NCBI GenBank assembly: GCA_937900425.1
Contig: CALCDT010000252.1
Location: forward strand, 1 to 31,703
DNA length: 31,703 nucleotides
Reading direction: 5' to 3'
DNA from: an uncultured Alphaproteobacteria bacterium
GTDB lineage: Bacteria; Pseudomonadota; Alphaproteobacteria; Rhizobiales; Pleomorphomonadaceae
The translations under genes and the position numbers were made by a program. How positions within the stretch are numbered: the stretch's first letter is position 1; every line of letters starts with the position of its first letter. The notes under the pieces are model-generated. The model had not been told where the DNA came from and did not search any database. It was given only the letters and a program-made list of their open reading frames with translations. Shown here piece after piece: positions 13,729 through 22,138 of this stretch.

Positions 13729-15528
13729 ATGACGCAGACGACCCGGCTCGGCCTGCCGCTGATCGCGGCGAGCCAGGCCCAGAAGCACGTGACCCACAAC
13801 GCCGCGCTCGTTCTGCTCGACGCCCTCACGGGCCTCTACCTGCGCGACCGCGATCTCGCCGAGCCGCCCTCGGCCCCCTCTGACGGCGACGCCTACCTCG
13901 TCGCCGCCGGCGCGTCCGGCGACTGGGCCGGCGCGGCGGGCCGGATCGCGCTCAGGACCGACGGCGTCTGGACGTTCCTCGAGCCGGCCGACGGGCTTTT
14001 CGCATGGGTCGCCGACGAGGAGCGGCTGATCGTGCGCCACGACGGGACCTGGCGGGACACCGGAGAGATCTCCGCGCTCCACGACCTCGACCGGCTCGGT
14101 GTCGGAACGGCGGCGGACGAAGCCAATTCGCTGGCGGTGAAGGCTGCGGCGGCCCTGTTCACGGCGCGCGGCACCGACGAGGGCGGCAGCGGCGATCTCC
14201 GCGTGGTGTTCAACAAGCAGTCGGCGACCAACACGCTCTCGCATCTCTTCCAGGCCGGCTACTCCGGCCGTGCCGAGGTCGGGCTGCTCGGCGGCGACGG
14301 CTTCGGCGTCAAGGTCTCGGCCGACGGGGCGATCTGGCAGCAGGCGCTGTCGATCGATCCGGCGAGCGGGGCGCTCGCGCTCGGCACGCCGCTCGCCCTC
14401 GCCTCGGGCGGCACCGGCGCATCCTCCGCCTCGGCGGCGCGGACCGCCCTCGGCATCACCGCCGCCAACGTTCCAAGTACCGCCACGGGCGCGATCGCCG
14501 CGACGACGGTCCAGGCCGCCCTGGCCGAACTCGACGCCGAAAAGCTGCCCCTCGCCGGCGGGACGATGACCGGCAACCTGTCGATTTCCAGATCGACGTC
14601 CGCCGTTCTCACCCTGGACGGTGCCGCGGGGCAGTATCGCACGTTGCTTCTCGCCACCGCCGGATCGCTGCGCTGGCGATTCGGGACCGATACCACCGTG
14701 GAAACGGGGGGCGGCACCGGGTCGAACTTCCGGATCACCGCCTACGACGACACCGGTTCGGCGACGGCGATCAACGCCCTCACCGTCACGCGGTCGACCC
14801 AGAACGTCGGTATCGGCGTCGCCAATGCGGCGGAGCGCCTCGAGGTCGCGGGCAACGTCATCCATGCCGCCGACAACGCCACCAGCTTCGGCACGGCGTC
14901 GCGTCGGGCGTCCGTGGTCCATGCGGCGACCGGCACGATCAACACTTCCGACGCGAGGATGAAGGACGTTCGCGGCGGCCTCGGCGAGGCGGAACTGCGA
15001 GCCTGGGAGCGGGTGCGGCCGGTCGTCTTCCGCTGGCACGACGCGGTCGCCGACAAGGGCGAGGCGGCGCGTCTCCATGCCGGATACCTCGCCCAGCAGG
15101 TCGCGGCCGCTTTCGCCGAGGAAGGTCTCGACCCGCGCCGCTACGCGCTCTTCTGCGAGGACGAGCTGCTCGAGCCGGTGCGGCGCTCGCAGACGCGGAC
15201 GGTGTGTCGGCCGAAGACGCGGACGGTGCGCAGGCCGATCGAGCGGATCGAGATGCGGGAAGGGGCGGCCGTTCTCGTCCGCGGCGAGGAGGAGGTCGAG
15301 GAGGCGGTGGTCGAGACCCGGCCTCTCTTCGACGAATCGGGCGCTCCCGTGCTGCGCGACGACGGCACGCCGGCGATGGTCACGCTCGCCGTGACCGAGG
15401 AGGTGGAGGAAAGCGTCGAGGTCGTCGACACGGTCGTGACCGGCACCCGGCTCGGCCTGCGCTACGACCAGTGCCTCGTCTTCGAGGTCGCCTGTCTGCG
15501 CGCCCGACTCGCCAAGTTCGGCGGGTGA
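13729..15528 (+). CDS. Tail fibre with N-terminal DUF2793 and C-terminal S74 chaperone domain
   Basis: The first ~110 residues match DUF2793 (TTRLGLPLIAASQAQKHVTHN, LYLRDRDLAEPPSAPSDGDAYLV), a domain also found in RcGTA fibre proteins. A repetitive fibre shaft follows (VKVSADGAIWQQALSID, LALASGGTGASSASAARTALG). The C-terminal part has NTSDARMKDVRGGL (about 405-418), the signature of the Peptidase_S74 intramolecular chaperone, in which Ser and Lys take part in self-cleavage after trimerisation. The protein ends LGLRYDQCLVFEVACLRARLAKF. An ATG at 13723 is also in frame, but the GAGG at 13717-13720 is better spaced for ATG 13729. It probably provides receptor binding for the particle. Confidence 0.85.
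   Translation: MTQTTRLGLPLIAASQAQKHVTHNAALVLLDALTGLYLRDRDLAEPPSAPSDGDAYLVAAGASGDWAGAAGRIALRTDGVWTFLEPADGLFAWVADEERLIVRHDGTWRDTGEISALHDLDRLGVGTAADEANSLAVKAAAALFTARGTDEGGSGDLRVVFNKQSATNTLSHLFQAGYSGRAEVGLLGGDGFGVKVSADGAIWQQALSIDPASGALALGTPLALASGGTGASSASAARTALGITAANVPSTATGAIAATTVQAALAELDAEKLPLAGGTMTGNLSISRSTSAVLTLDGAAGQYRTLLLATAGSLRWRFGTDTTVETGGGTGSNFRITAYDDTGSATAINALTVTRSTQNVGIGVANAAERLEVAGNVIHAADNATSFGTASRRASVVHAATGTINTSDARMKDVRGGLGEAELRAWERVRPVVFRWHDAVADKGEAARLHAGYLAQQVAAAFAEEGLDPRRYALFCEDELLEPVRRSQTRTVCRPKTRTVRRPIERIEMREGAAVLVRGEEEVEEAVVETRPLFDESGAPVLRDDGTPAMVTLAVTEEVEESVEVVDTVVTGTRLGLRYDQCLVFEVACLRARLAKFGG
15191..15228 (+). repeat. Direct 14-base repeat encoding a tandem octapeptide
   Basis: AGACGCGGACGGTG occurs at 15191-15204 and again at 15215-15228, a 24-base (eight-codon) period. 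The encoded stretch reads QTRTVCRP then KTRTVRRP, a tandem octapeptide within the segment inserted in the S74 region of the fibre. It looks like a small in-frame duplication. Confidence 0.6.
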
Positions 15529-15650
15529 TCCCCCGGCCGGGGCTTCCCGCGGACGCCTCCTCCGGTCCGCCTTCCCGGTCGCTCGCTCGCCGGGCGCCTC
15601 CCGGTGCCGGGCACTTTCGTCTCCCTTCGCCGTTCCCGGAGTTCCACACC

Positions 15651-15857
15651 ATGACCGAATTCAAGTCCCTGCTCGCTTCCCGCGGCGTCTGGGGCGCCGC
15701 CATCGCCATCGCGGCGGGCGTCGCATCGCTGTTCGGCTACGTCGTCGACGCGGCGTCGCAGGAGGAGGCGCTGCGCCTCGCCGAGGGGGCGGCGGCCGTC
15801 GCCGGCGGCCTGCTCGCGCTGTGGGGCCGCCTCGCCGCGACGAAGCGGCTGCGCTAG
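15651..15857 (+). CDS. Small holin-like membrane protein
   Basis: A 68-residue protein with two predicted membrane segments (about 12-33, GVWGAAIAIAAGVASLFGYVV, and 45-60, GAAAVAGGLLALWGRL) and a basic C-terminus (TKRLR). The small size, two hydrophobic helices and place at the end of the tail gene block resemble phage holins, which perforate the inner membrane at lysis. No endolysin gene lies beside it. It may alternatively be a conserved protein of unknown role. The ATG is the first in frame after the fibre stop, but the Shine-Dalgarno is poor. Confidence 0.65.
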   Translation: MTEFKSLLASRGVWGAAIAIAAGVASLFGYVVDAASQEEALRLAEGAAAVAGGLLALWGRLAATKRLR

Positions 15858-15952
15858 ACTTCGGCTCCGCCTCGCCGGCCGGGCCGGGTGTTCATGGCAA
15901 GTTCAGCCGTGAGCCGCTACAACGGCAGACGAGAGAAGGACGAAGACCCTCG

Positions 15953-16246
15953 ATGCCGTTCCGCTTGCGCCTCGCGACCCTGCTGCTCGCCGCTCTGCTC
16001 GGCGCCGTCTGCTCCGAACAGGCGGTGGCGGCGTGCCTTTCGGCGCGCGAGGCCCGGCAGGCCGTTTCGAACGGCGAGGCGCTGCGGTTGAGCGCGGTCG
16101 TGCGCGGTCTCGGCGGCGAGGTCGTCAACGCCCAGCTCTGCGAAGCGGGCAACCGCCTCGTCTACCAGCTCGCGGTGATGATGCCGAACGGGCGCGTCGC
16201 CAACATCGTCGTCGATGCCAGAAGCGGCGCGGTGATCGGCCGCTGA
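15953..16246 (+). CDS. Secreted small protein before the two-component genes, FeuN- or PepSY-like
   Basis: A 97-residue protein with a clear signal peptide (LRLATLLLAALLGAVCSEQAVAA) and a mature part of about 70 residues containing two cysteines (C28, C63). Its end, YQLAVMMPNGRVANIVVDARSGAVI, resembles a PepSY-type fold. It precedes a response regulator by 35 bases and a sensor kinase after that. In Sinorhizobium the small periplasmic protein FeuN is encoded just before feuP-feuQ and restrains the kinase. By position and size this gene could serve the same purpose. Homology to FeuN itself is an inference I could not test. Confidence 0.7.
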   Translation: MPFRLRLATLLLAALLGAVCSEQAVAACLSAREARQAVSNGEALRLSAVVRGLGGEVVNAQLCEAGNRLVYQLAVMMPNGRVANIVVDARSGAVIGR

Positions 16247-16281
16247 CGGCCGCCGCGCATCGCCCGGTCCGGGGAGGAACC

Positions 16282-16947
16282 ATGAGACTGCTGATCGTCG
16301 AGGACGATCCGGACCTGCGCCGCCAGCTCGTCGCGGCCTGCCGGGACGCCGGTTACGTCGTCGACCAGGCCGCCGACGGCGAGGAGGGCCATTTCCTCGG
16401 CGACACCGAACCCTACGACACCGTGATCCTCGACATCGGCCTGCCCAAGATGGACGGCATCAGCGTGCTCGAAAGCTGGCGCCGGGACGGGCGCATCATG
16501 CCGGTGCTGCTGCTCACCGCCCGCGACCGATGGAGCGACAAGGTCGCCGGCATCGACGCCGGCGCCGACGACTACGTGGCCAAGCCCTTTCACATGGAAG
16601 AGGTGCTGGCGCGGGTGCGGGCGCTGGTGCGCCGTTACGCCGGCCACGCCTCGAACGAGATCGAGGTCGGGCCGCTGCGGCTCGACGTCAAGGGCGGCCG
16701 GGTCACGGTCGATGGCGCTCCCGTCAAGCTGACGTCCCACGAGTTCCGCCTGTTGCAGTATCTGATGCATCATCGCGGCCAGGTGGTTTCGCGCACCGAG
16801 CTGATCGAACATCTCTACGATCAGGACTTCGACCGCGATTCCAATACGATCGAGGTCTTCGTCGGGCGGTTGCGCAAGAAGCTCGCGGTGGACCTGATCG
16901 AGACGGTGCGGGGCCTCGGCTACCGGATCTCGGCGCCGGAGGGATGA
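16282..16947 (+). CDS. feuP: OmpR/PhoP-type response regulator, FeuP-like
   Basis: A 221-residue regulator with an N-terminal receiver domain (1-115): acidic pair D8 and D9, phospho-acceptor D51 (VILDIGLPKMDG), T79 and K101 (YVAKPFHMEEVLARVRAL). The C-terminal winged-helix DNA-binding domain (about 125-219) reads VKLTSHEFRLLQYLMHH, then DRDSNTIEVFVGRLRKKL, then ETVRGLGYRI. The HFLGDTEPYD, ARDRWSDKVAGIDAGADDY and LIEHLYDQDFDRDSNTIEVF segments strongly resemble rhizobial FeuP. GGGGAGG precedes ATG 16282. The stop overlaps the kinase start (ATGA). OmpR-family assignment is certain; the FeuP name is a recognition by pattern. Confidence 0.9.
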   Translation: MRLLIVEDDPDLRRQLVAACRDAGYVVDQAADGEEGHFLGDTEPYDTVILDIGLPKMDGISVLESWRRDGRIMPVLLLTARDRWSDKVAGIDAGADDYVAKPFHMEEVLARVRALVRRYAGHASNEIEVGPLRLDVKGGRVTVDGAPVKLTSHEFRLLQYLMHHRGQVVSRTELIEHLYDQDFDRDSNTIEVFVGRLRKKLAVDLIETVRGLGYRISAPEG

Positions 16948-18341
16948 CCCGCCCGGCCGCTCCCCCGTTCGCTTCCCGGTTCGCCCGGTTGCGGCCGCGC
17001 TCGCTCGCCGCCCGGATGACGATCGCCGCCGCGGGGTGGAGCGTCGTCGCGCTCGTCGTTTCGGCGGTGGTGCTGACGACGCTCTATCGCGCGAGCGTCG
17101 AGCGCGGCTTCGACGCCCGGCTCGGCGTCTACCAGAAGGCGCTCGCGGGGGCGCTGGCCGCGGCGCAGGGTGGTGAGGTTCCCGACGACGGCGCCATGGG
17201 CGAGCCGCAGTTCCTGCTGCCGCTGTCCGGCTGGTACTGGCTGGTCCGCGACGCCGGCAGCGGCGAGGTCGTCGCGATGTCGCGGTCGCTGTTCGGCGAC
17301 GTCCTCGATCTCGGGCCCGCCGCCGAGAGCGTGGCGCCGCGGGCCTTCTACCTGGCGGGGCCAGCGGGGGAGGAGCTTCGGGTTCAAGGCCAGATCGTCG
17401 TCCTCGACGGCGGCCGCCGACTCGAGATCGTGGTCGCCGGCAACGCCGACGAACTCAAGACCGAGGTTGCGAGCTTCGCCCGCAGCGTCTTCGTCACGCT
17501 CGCCGTGTTCGCGGCCGGCCTCGTGCTGGCGACGGTGGTGCAGATCCGGATCGGCCTCAGGCCGCTGCGCCACATGCGTGCGGCGCTCGGTCGTATCCGC
17601 GACGGCACCGCCGACCGACTCGCCGGCGACTTTCCAACCGAACTCGCCCCGCTCGCGGCCGAACTCAACGCCCTGATCGAGGCCAACGCCAGGGTGGTGG
17701 AGCGCGCGCGCGCCAACACCGGCAATCTCGCCCACGCCCTCAAGACGCCGCTGAGCGTGATCATCAACGAAACCCGCGCCGACGGCGGCACGCTCGCCGC
17801 CAAGGTGCTCGAACAGGCCGACCTGATGCGCGGGCGCATCGAGGTCGATCTCGACCGGGCCCGGATCGCGGCCGAGCGCAAGGTCGTCGGTGCGTCGAGC
17901 GACCTGCGCCCCTCGCTCGACGGCCTCGCCCGCGTGCTTCGCCGGGCCTACGCCGATCGTGAACTTCTCATCACCGTCGATTGCCCGGCCGATCTCAAGA
18001 TCCGCATGGAGCGGCGCGACGTCGAGGAGGTTTTCGGCAATCTTCTCGACAACGCCTGCAAATACGGTCGCGGCCGGGTCGACGTGACGGCGCGGCGCGT
18101 CGACACCGTCGGTGGTCGCGGCATGGCCGAGATCCGGATCGACGACGACGGGCCGGGGTTGTCGCAGAAGGACCGCGGACTCGTCGTCCGCCGCGGCTTC
18201 CGGCTGGACGAGAGCGTCCCGGGCTCCGGTCTCGGGCTTGCGATCGTCGACGAACTGGTGGAAGCCTACGGCGGCACGCATGATTTCGGCGATTCGCCGC
18301 TTGGCGGCCTCGCCGTGTTGGTCCGCTTGCCGGCGAGTTGA
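16944..18341 (+). CDS. feuQ: PhoQ/FeuQ-type sensor histidine kinase
   Basis: A 465-residue inner-membrane kinase. TM1 (about 26-47) and TM2 (about 181-203) bracket a periplasmic sensor of about 130 residues (GWYWLVRDAGSGEVVAMSRSL). A HAMP region follows, then the H-box ANTGNLAHALKTPLSVI with phospho-acceptor His264. The ATP-binding domain has the N-box NLLDNACKY (Asn370), DDDGPGLS and GSGLGLAIVDELVEAYGG. The HALKTPL form of the H-box is typical of PhoQ-like kinases. It is translationally coupled to the regulator upstream. In rhizobia FeuPQ responds to low osmolarity and controls cyclic glucan export; whether that applies here is inferred. Confidence 0.9.
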   Translation: MTRPAAPPFASRFARLRPRSLAARMTIAAAGWSVVALVVSAVVLTTLYRASVERGFDARLGVYQKALAGALAAAQGGEVPDDGAMGEPQFLLPLSGWYWLVRDAGSGEVVAMSRSLFGDVLDLGPAAESVAPRAFYLAGPAGEELRVQGQIVVLDGGRRLEIVVAGNADELKTEVASFARSVFVTLAVFAAGLVLATVVQIRIGLRPLRHMRAALGRIRDGTADRLAGDFPTELAPLAAELNALIEANARVVERARANTGNLAHALKTPLSVIINETRADGGTLAAKVLEQADLMRGRIEVDLDRARIAAERKVVGASSDLRPSLDGLARVLRRAYADRELLITVDCPADLKIRMERRDVEEVFGNLLDNACKYGRGRVDVTARRVDTVGGRGMAEIRIDDDGPGLSQKDRGLVVRRGFRLDESVPGSGLGLAIVDELVEAYGGTHDFGDSPLGGLAVLVRLPAS

Positions 18342-18565
18342 GCCTTCGGGGCGGGGCGGGGCGGAAAACTCCGCATTTCGGCCATGTTCTCGCGGTTCGA
18401 TGCCGAGGTGTACCGGGTTCGCGTCATCGCTTCCGCCGGTGCCGATCCGTCCGCGAGGCCGCGGCGGAGAGACGAGCGGAAAGCGGCGCGGTCCGGACGG
18501 GGTTTTCGACGGGGGCGGAGCGGATTTCAGCGGCGCGCCGGCGATTTCGACAGACGGGAGATGTT

Positions 18566-19039
18566 ATGGTGTTCAAGAAGCTCATCGCCGTGGCCCTGAT
18601 CGGCGGCACCCTTGCGGGTTGCGCCTCCGATCCGTACGCTGGCGGCGGCAACAAGGCGACGCTCGGCACGCTCGCGGGCGCGGTGGCCGGTGGCGCGGTC
18701 GGCAGCCGGTTCGGCCAGGGCAGCGGCAAGGTCGCGGCGATCGCCGGTGGCGCGCTGCTCGGCGGCTTCCTCGGCAACCACATCGGCGCCCAGCTCGACG
18801 CCAACGACCGGGCCTACTACCAGAACGCCCAGTACCAGTCGCTGGAGAGCGGCCAGGCGTCCAACTGGCAGAATCCGCAGTCGGGCCGTTACGGCAGCGT
18901 CGCGGTCGGGCCGACCCAGCAGATCAACAACTCGATCTGCCGCGAATACACCAACACGATCTACATCGACGGCCAGCCGCAGGTCTCGCGCGGCACCGCC
19001 TGCCGCAACCCGGATGGCACCTGGCGCCCGGTGAGCTGA
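18566..19039 (+). CDS. Glycine-zipper outer-membrane lipoprotein, 17 kDa surface antigen type
   Basis: A 157-residue lipoprotein with a type II signal peptide and lipobox LAGC (Cys19). A glycine-zipper segment (TLGTLAGAVAGGAVGSRFGQ, then IAGGALLGGFLGNHIGAQLD, about 32-78) is followed by a soluble C-terminal domain ending CREYTNTIYIDGQPQVSRGT and CRNPDGTWRPV. This is the layout of the rickettsial 17 kDa antigen family, thought to act in outer membrane or envelope integrity. ATG 18566 follows GGGAG; an earlier in-frame ATG would destroy the signal peptide. A strong terminator follows, so it is probably a single-gene transcript. Confidence 0.85.
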   Translation: MVFKKLIAVALIGGTLAGCASDPYAGGGNKATLGTLAGAVAGGAVGSRFGQGSGKVAAIAGGALLGGFLGNHIGAQLDANDRAYYQNAQYQSLESGQASNWQNPQSGRYGSVAVGPTQQINNSICREYTNTIYIDGQPQVSRGTACRNPDGTWRPVS

Positions 19040-19092
19040 CGGATCCGCGCTCCTGCGCACATGTCCCGGTGGCGGCATCGTCCGCCTCGACG

Positions 19093-19125
19093 AAGCCCCG
19101 GCCGCAGACGCGGTCGGGGCTTTTT
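19093..19125 (+). terminator. Strong intrinsic terminator after the lipoprotein gene
   Basis: AAGCCCCGGCCG (19093-19104) pairs with CGGTCGGGGCTT (19111-19122) through 12 pairs including one G-T, around CAGACG, and runs into TTTTT. The outer bases CGACGAA and TTCGTCG allow the stem to extend further. Confidence 0.92.
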
Positions 19126-19274
19126 CGTCGTTCGGCCCGCCGTATCCCGGTGCCGCGTCGGCCCGGGGGCGATCACGAACCTGCGACTTCTCATGACGTG
19201 CCGTCCTCGTCATGGTCGGACGGCACGTCCCGTTTCAGCGAAGGGGGCGGGCGCGGATCAAGGGGGAGCGTGCG

Positions 19275-20177
19275 ATGATTCGACGTCTTGCCGGGATGCT
19301 GCTGGCGGCGGGCGCGGTGGGAGCGACCGCGTTCTTCCTTCTGACCGCTCCCGACCCGCTGGCGGCCGCCGACCTGCCGCAGCACGTGGCGGACGTCGCC
19401 AACGGCGAGCGTCTGTTCAACGCCGGCGGCTGCTCGTCCTGTCACGCGGCGCCCGGTGCGAAAGGCGACGATCAGCTGAGGCTCGGCGGCGGGCGGGAAC
19501 TCGTCACCGACTTCGGCACGTTCCGGGTGCCCAACATCTCGCCCGATCCGGCCTCGGGTATCGGCGGGTGGTCGGATCTCGACTTCGCCAACGCGATGGT
19601 GCGCGGCCTCGGCCCCTCCGGCGAGCATCTCTATCCGGCCTTTCCCTACACCTCCTATGCGCGGATGCCCCTCGCCGACGTTCTCGACCTTCACGCCTAC
19701 ATGAAGACCCTGCCGGCGGTGGAAGGGGCGGCGGCCGGGCACGACCTGCCGTTCCCGTTCTCGATTCGCCGCGGCCTCGGTCTTTGGAAACGCCTGCACC
19801 TCGATCCCGCGCCCGTGGTCGCCGTCGCCGAGGACGACCCGGTCCTCCTGCGCGGGCGCTATCTGGTCGAAGGGCCGGGCCACTGCGGGGAATGCCACAC
19901 ACCGCGCGATGCGACCGGGGGCATGCGGCTCGACCGCTGGCTCGCCGGCGCGCCCAATCCGGACGGGGAGGGGCGCATTCCCGACATTACCCCGGGACCG
20001 GAGGGAATCGGCGACTGGAGCGTGGAGGACATCGCCTACTCGCTGGAGACCGGTTTCACCCCCGAGTTCGATTCCTTCGGCGGGTCGATGGTCGCGGTCC
20101 AGGAGCACCTCGCCCTGCTTCCGGCCGAGGACCGCGAGGCGATCGCGGCCTATCTCAAGGCCGTTCCCGCGCGCTGA
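19275..20177 (+). CDS. Diheme cytochrome c, alcohol/gluconate dehydrogenase subunit type
   Basis: A 300-residue periplasmic or membrane-anchored electron carrier with an N-terminal hydrophobic signal or anchor (about 5-24). It has two heme c sites, CSSCH (53-57) and CGECH (204-208). Met131 (SYARM) and Met272 (GGSM) are plausible axial ligands. The spacing of two class I cytochrome domains resembles the cytochrome subunits of membrane-bound alcohol and gluconate dehydrogenases (AdhB-like), but no dehydrogenase subunit is adjacent, so the electron donor is unknown. AGGGGGAG precedes ATG 19275. It stands alone between a terminator and the porin leader. Confidence 0.88.
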   Translation: MIRRLAGMLLAAGAVGATAFFLLTAPDPLAAADLPQHVADVANGERLFNAGGCSSCHAAPGAKGDDQLRLGGGRELVTDFGTFRVPNISPDPASGIGGWSDLDFANAMVRGLGPSGEHLYPAFPYTSYARMPLADVLDLHAYMKTLPAVEGAAAGHDLPFPFSIRRGLGLWKRLHLDPAPVVAVAEDDPVLLRGRYLVEGPGHCGECHTPRDATGGMRLDRWLAGAPNPDGEGRIPDITPGPEGIGDWSVEDIAYSLETGFTPEFDSFGGSMVAVQEHLALLPAEDREAIAAYLKAVPAR

Positions 20178-20563
20178 GGCGCGCCCTCGGCGCCCGAGGC
20201 GGGAGAAGCCGTTCATATCTCTTAACAAATCATTGAAACGCGGAAATAAATTCGAGTGGATCGCCGCTTCGTTTACGTAATCTTCACAGGTCGTGGAATC
20301 GACCTCGCCGACCTCGTGACATATCTGCAACAGCCGATTTCAAAAGGCCTTTCGAGCCTGCCAGCCCCGATCTTCGCCGTTGAACGGGAAGGGGCGATGG
20401 GTATGGTGAAGACACGAGTTCGGGGGACCGAGCTCAGGTGTCGAGGCGCCGGCTGTCAGGGGTGGCAGTCATCCAAGGCGAACCGACAGCTTCTTCTGGA
20501 CCGCCGATCCTTCGAGAGACGCGGTCGGTCAGGTCCAACAGAATTGACTTTGGAGGTCAGGAA
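20178..20563 (+). promoter_or_regulatory. Long upstream region of the porin gene
   Basis: 386 bases without a convincing gene. The 5' part (about 20205-20290) is AT-rich, unlike its surroundings, and holds TTAA-N7-TTGA at 20222-20236, one base off the CtrA full site TTAA-N7-TTAA. A candidate -35/-10 pair, TTGAAC at 20380-20385 and TATGGT at 20402-20407 (16-base spacing), lies about 157 bases before the porin ATG. A small 6-bp GC hairpin lies at 20185-20199. A 103-codon ORF spans most of the region but has atypical composition and no Shine-Dalgarno, so I treat the region as promoter plus long leader. Confidence 0.45.
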
Positions 20564-21607
20564 ATGAAACTCAAGAGCATGCTGCTCGGCACCGCCGCCA
20601 GCCTCGTGATGACGTCGGGCGCCTTCGCCGCCGACGCCATGGGCGAGACCGTCGTTCCCGTCGCCGTCGACTACGTCAAGGTCTGCGACGCCGCCGGCGC
20701 CGGCTTCTTCACCATCCCGGGCGGCGAGACCTGCCTGAAGATCGGTGGCCGTATCCGCGCCTGGGCGTTCTACGACGAAGACGCCGATGACGACGACGCC
20801 GGCTTCCGCGTCGACGCCCGCGTCGACTTCGAGACCTACTCGATGTCGGACCTCGGCGAAGTTCGGTCGTTCCTCCGGCTCGAGTCCGGCGGCAACGACA
20901 CCTACGGTCGCCGCGGCAGCCTGCAGGCTCGCGATGACCTCGTGGCGATCACCCAGGCTTACATCCAGGTCGGCTACCTGACCGTCGGTTACACCGCGGA
21001 CGGTGACTTCCTGTACGACGACGACGCCATGATGGGCATCAACGACGTCGGCTTCGGTCCGCTCGCCGCTGGCGTGTTCGCCCAGGTTCGCGCCGACGAC
21101 CTCGGTGGTGGCATGTTCGCCGGCATCCAGGCCGTTGTGGGCGATGGCGAAGACCGTCTGCTCCGTCCGACCTCCGAAGATGCTTACGCCATCCAGGGTA
21201 TCGTCGGTATCGCGGATCAGGCTTGGGGCGACGCCAACCTGAGCGCCGCTTGGGGCGACTCTAACGACGGTGCCGATGTGCAGGCCTTCACCGTCAAGGC
21301 GACCGGCAACTTCACCATCACCGAGCAGCTGTCGGCCCGCGCGACCGTCGGTTACCTCGACTTCGACGGTGACGACGCTGTCGGCGTCGGCGGTGGTCTG
21401 AGCTTCGCTGCGACCGACGCCATCACCGTCTACACGTCGGGTCTCTACCTGTTCGTCGACGGCGACGACGCCTTCGGCGCCAACGCCGGCCTTAGCTACG
21501 GCATCGGTACCGGCCTGACCCTCGACGCCGAAGTCGCTTACTTCGACGACGGCGGCGACGACGACGGCGACCTGTGGGTCGGCACCCGTCTCGTTCGCGA
21601 GTGGTAA
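20564..21607 (+). CDS. Outer membrane porin, Porin_2 (Omp2/RopA) family
   Basis: A 347-residue beta-barrel porin with a cleavable signal peptide (MKLKSMLLGTAASLVMTSGAFAADA). The family mark is VDYVKVCDAAGAGFFTIPGG then ETCLKIGGRIR, with two cysteines placed as in Omp2/RopA. Alternating amphipathic strands continue to a C-terminal aromatic residue (TRLVREW), as needed for outer membrane assembly. The chain is very rich in Asp (DEDADDDDAG, DDGGDDDGD), suggesting acidic loops and calcium or cation preference. Codons GGT, GCT and GTT are more frequent than in neighbours, consistent with high expression. GGAGG precedes ATG 20564, and the stop is doubled (TAATAA). Confidence 0.92.
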   Translation: MKLKSMLLGTAASLVMTSGAFAADAMGETVVPVAVDYVKVCDAAGAGFFTIPGGETCLKIGGRIRAWAFYDEDADDDDAGFRVDARVDFETYSMSDLGEVRSFLRLESGGNDTYGRRGSLQARDDLVAITQAYIQVGYLTVGYTADGDFLYDDDAMMGINDVGFGPLAAGVFAQVRADDLGGGMFAGIQAVVGDGEDRLLRPTSEDAYAIQGIVGIADQAWGDANLSAAWGDSNDGADVQAFTVKATGNFTITEQLSARATVGYLDFDGDDAVGVGGGLSFAATDAITVYTSGLYLFVDGDDAFGANAGLSYGIGTGLTLDAEVAYFDDGGDDDGDLWVGTRLVREW

Positions 21608-21634
21608 TAATCCCGCTCTTCGGAGTGTGATGCG

Positions 21635-21661
21635 AAAGGCCCGGCTCTGCCGGGCCTTTTT
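21635..21661 (+). terminator. Strong intrinsic terminator after the porin gene
   Basis: AAAGGCCCGGC (21635-21645) pairs perfectly with GCCGGGCCTTT (21649-21659) around TCT, followed by TT. This is a classical hairpin with flanking A and T runs, 27 bases after the porin stop. Confidence 0.95.
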
Positions 21662-22138
21662 GCGTTTTCAGGGTGCTACCCTCCGGTTGATCGGCGTGGA
21701 TTGGCGGCCGGGGAGATTCGTGACGCTCATGATGGTCTGCGGGCGCGCCTGTGATCGGTCACGAGAGTCGGCGCATCGTGAGGGTGGCGGCGAACGCAAA
21801 CGACACGACAGCCGGGAATCTCGCCGCGTCTCGATTTCGACGGTTTGTTAGGATCGGGAAGGGGAGCGCGGCACGGCTTCGCTGCCGCGGGGCGGGACGT
21901 CGAAGCGCCTCGGAGAACCGGGCGTCGTATCCGCCCCGTGAAGCTCGATTGCATGCGCACGTCACGGCCCGGCCTCGACAGCCCGTGCCCCTTTCAGCTT
22001 GTCTTGGCGCGCAAAGGCCCGACAGGTGGAGACGGCCGATGCGACGGCGTGAAGGCTGGACGAACCTGCTGCGGTTCACTCGTCGCGCCGGCGTGCGGCG
22101 AGTGCCCTCGGCCGCTATCTCCCGAAACCCCGCGCCCG
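21662..22138. other. Intergenic region between porin terminator and lytic transglycosylase
   Basis: About 477 bases in which I see no convincing gene, tRNA or repeat. Short ORFs occur on both strands, but they are Arg/Pro-rich, overlap one another and lack Shine-Dalgarno sequences. It receives the convergent 3' end of the minus-strand lytic transglycosylase; no clear terminator for that gene is visible. Confidence 0.6.

Noticed and set aside
1..15857. Functional temperate prophage rather than GTA
   Set aside because: Gene order and families (g3.5, g12-g15 set, TIM-barrel megatron) match RcGTA, and no integrase, repressor, replication gene or attachment site is visible in this part. The left end outside the window was not seen.
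20256..20567. 103-codon ORF in the porin leader
   Set aside because: No Shine-Dalgarno, atypical composition, runs into the porin start. Better explained as promoter and leader.
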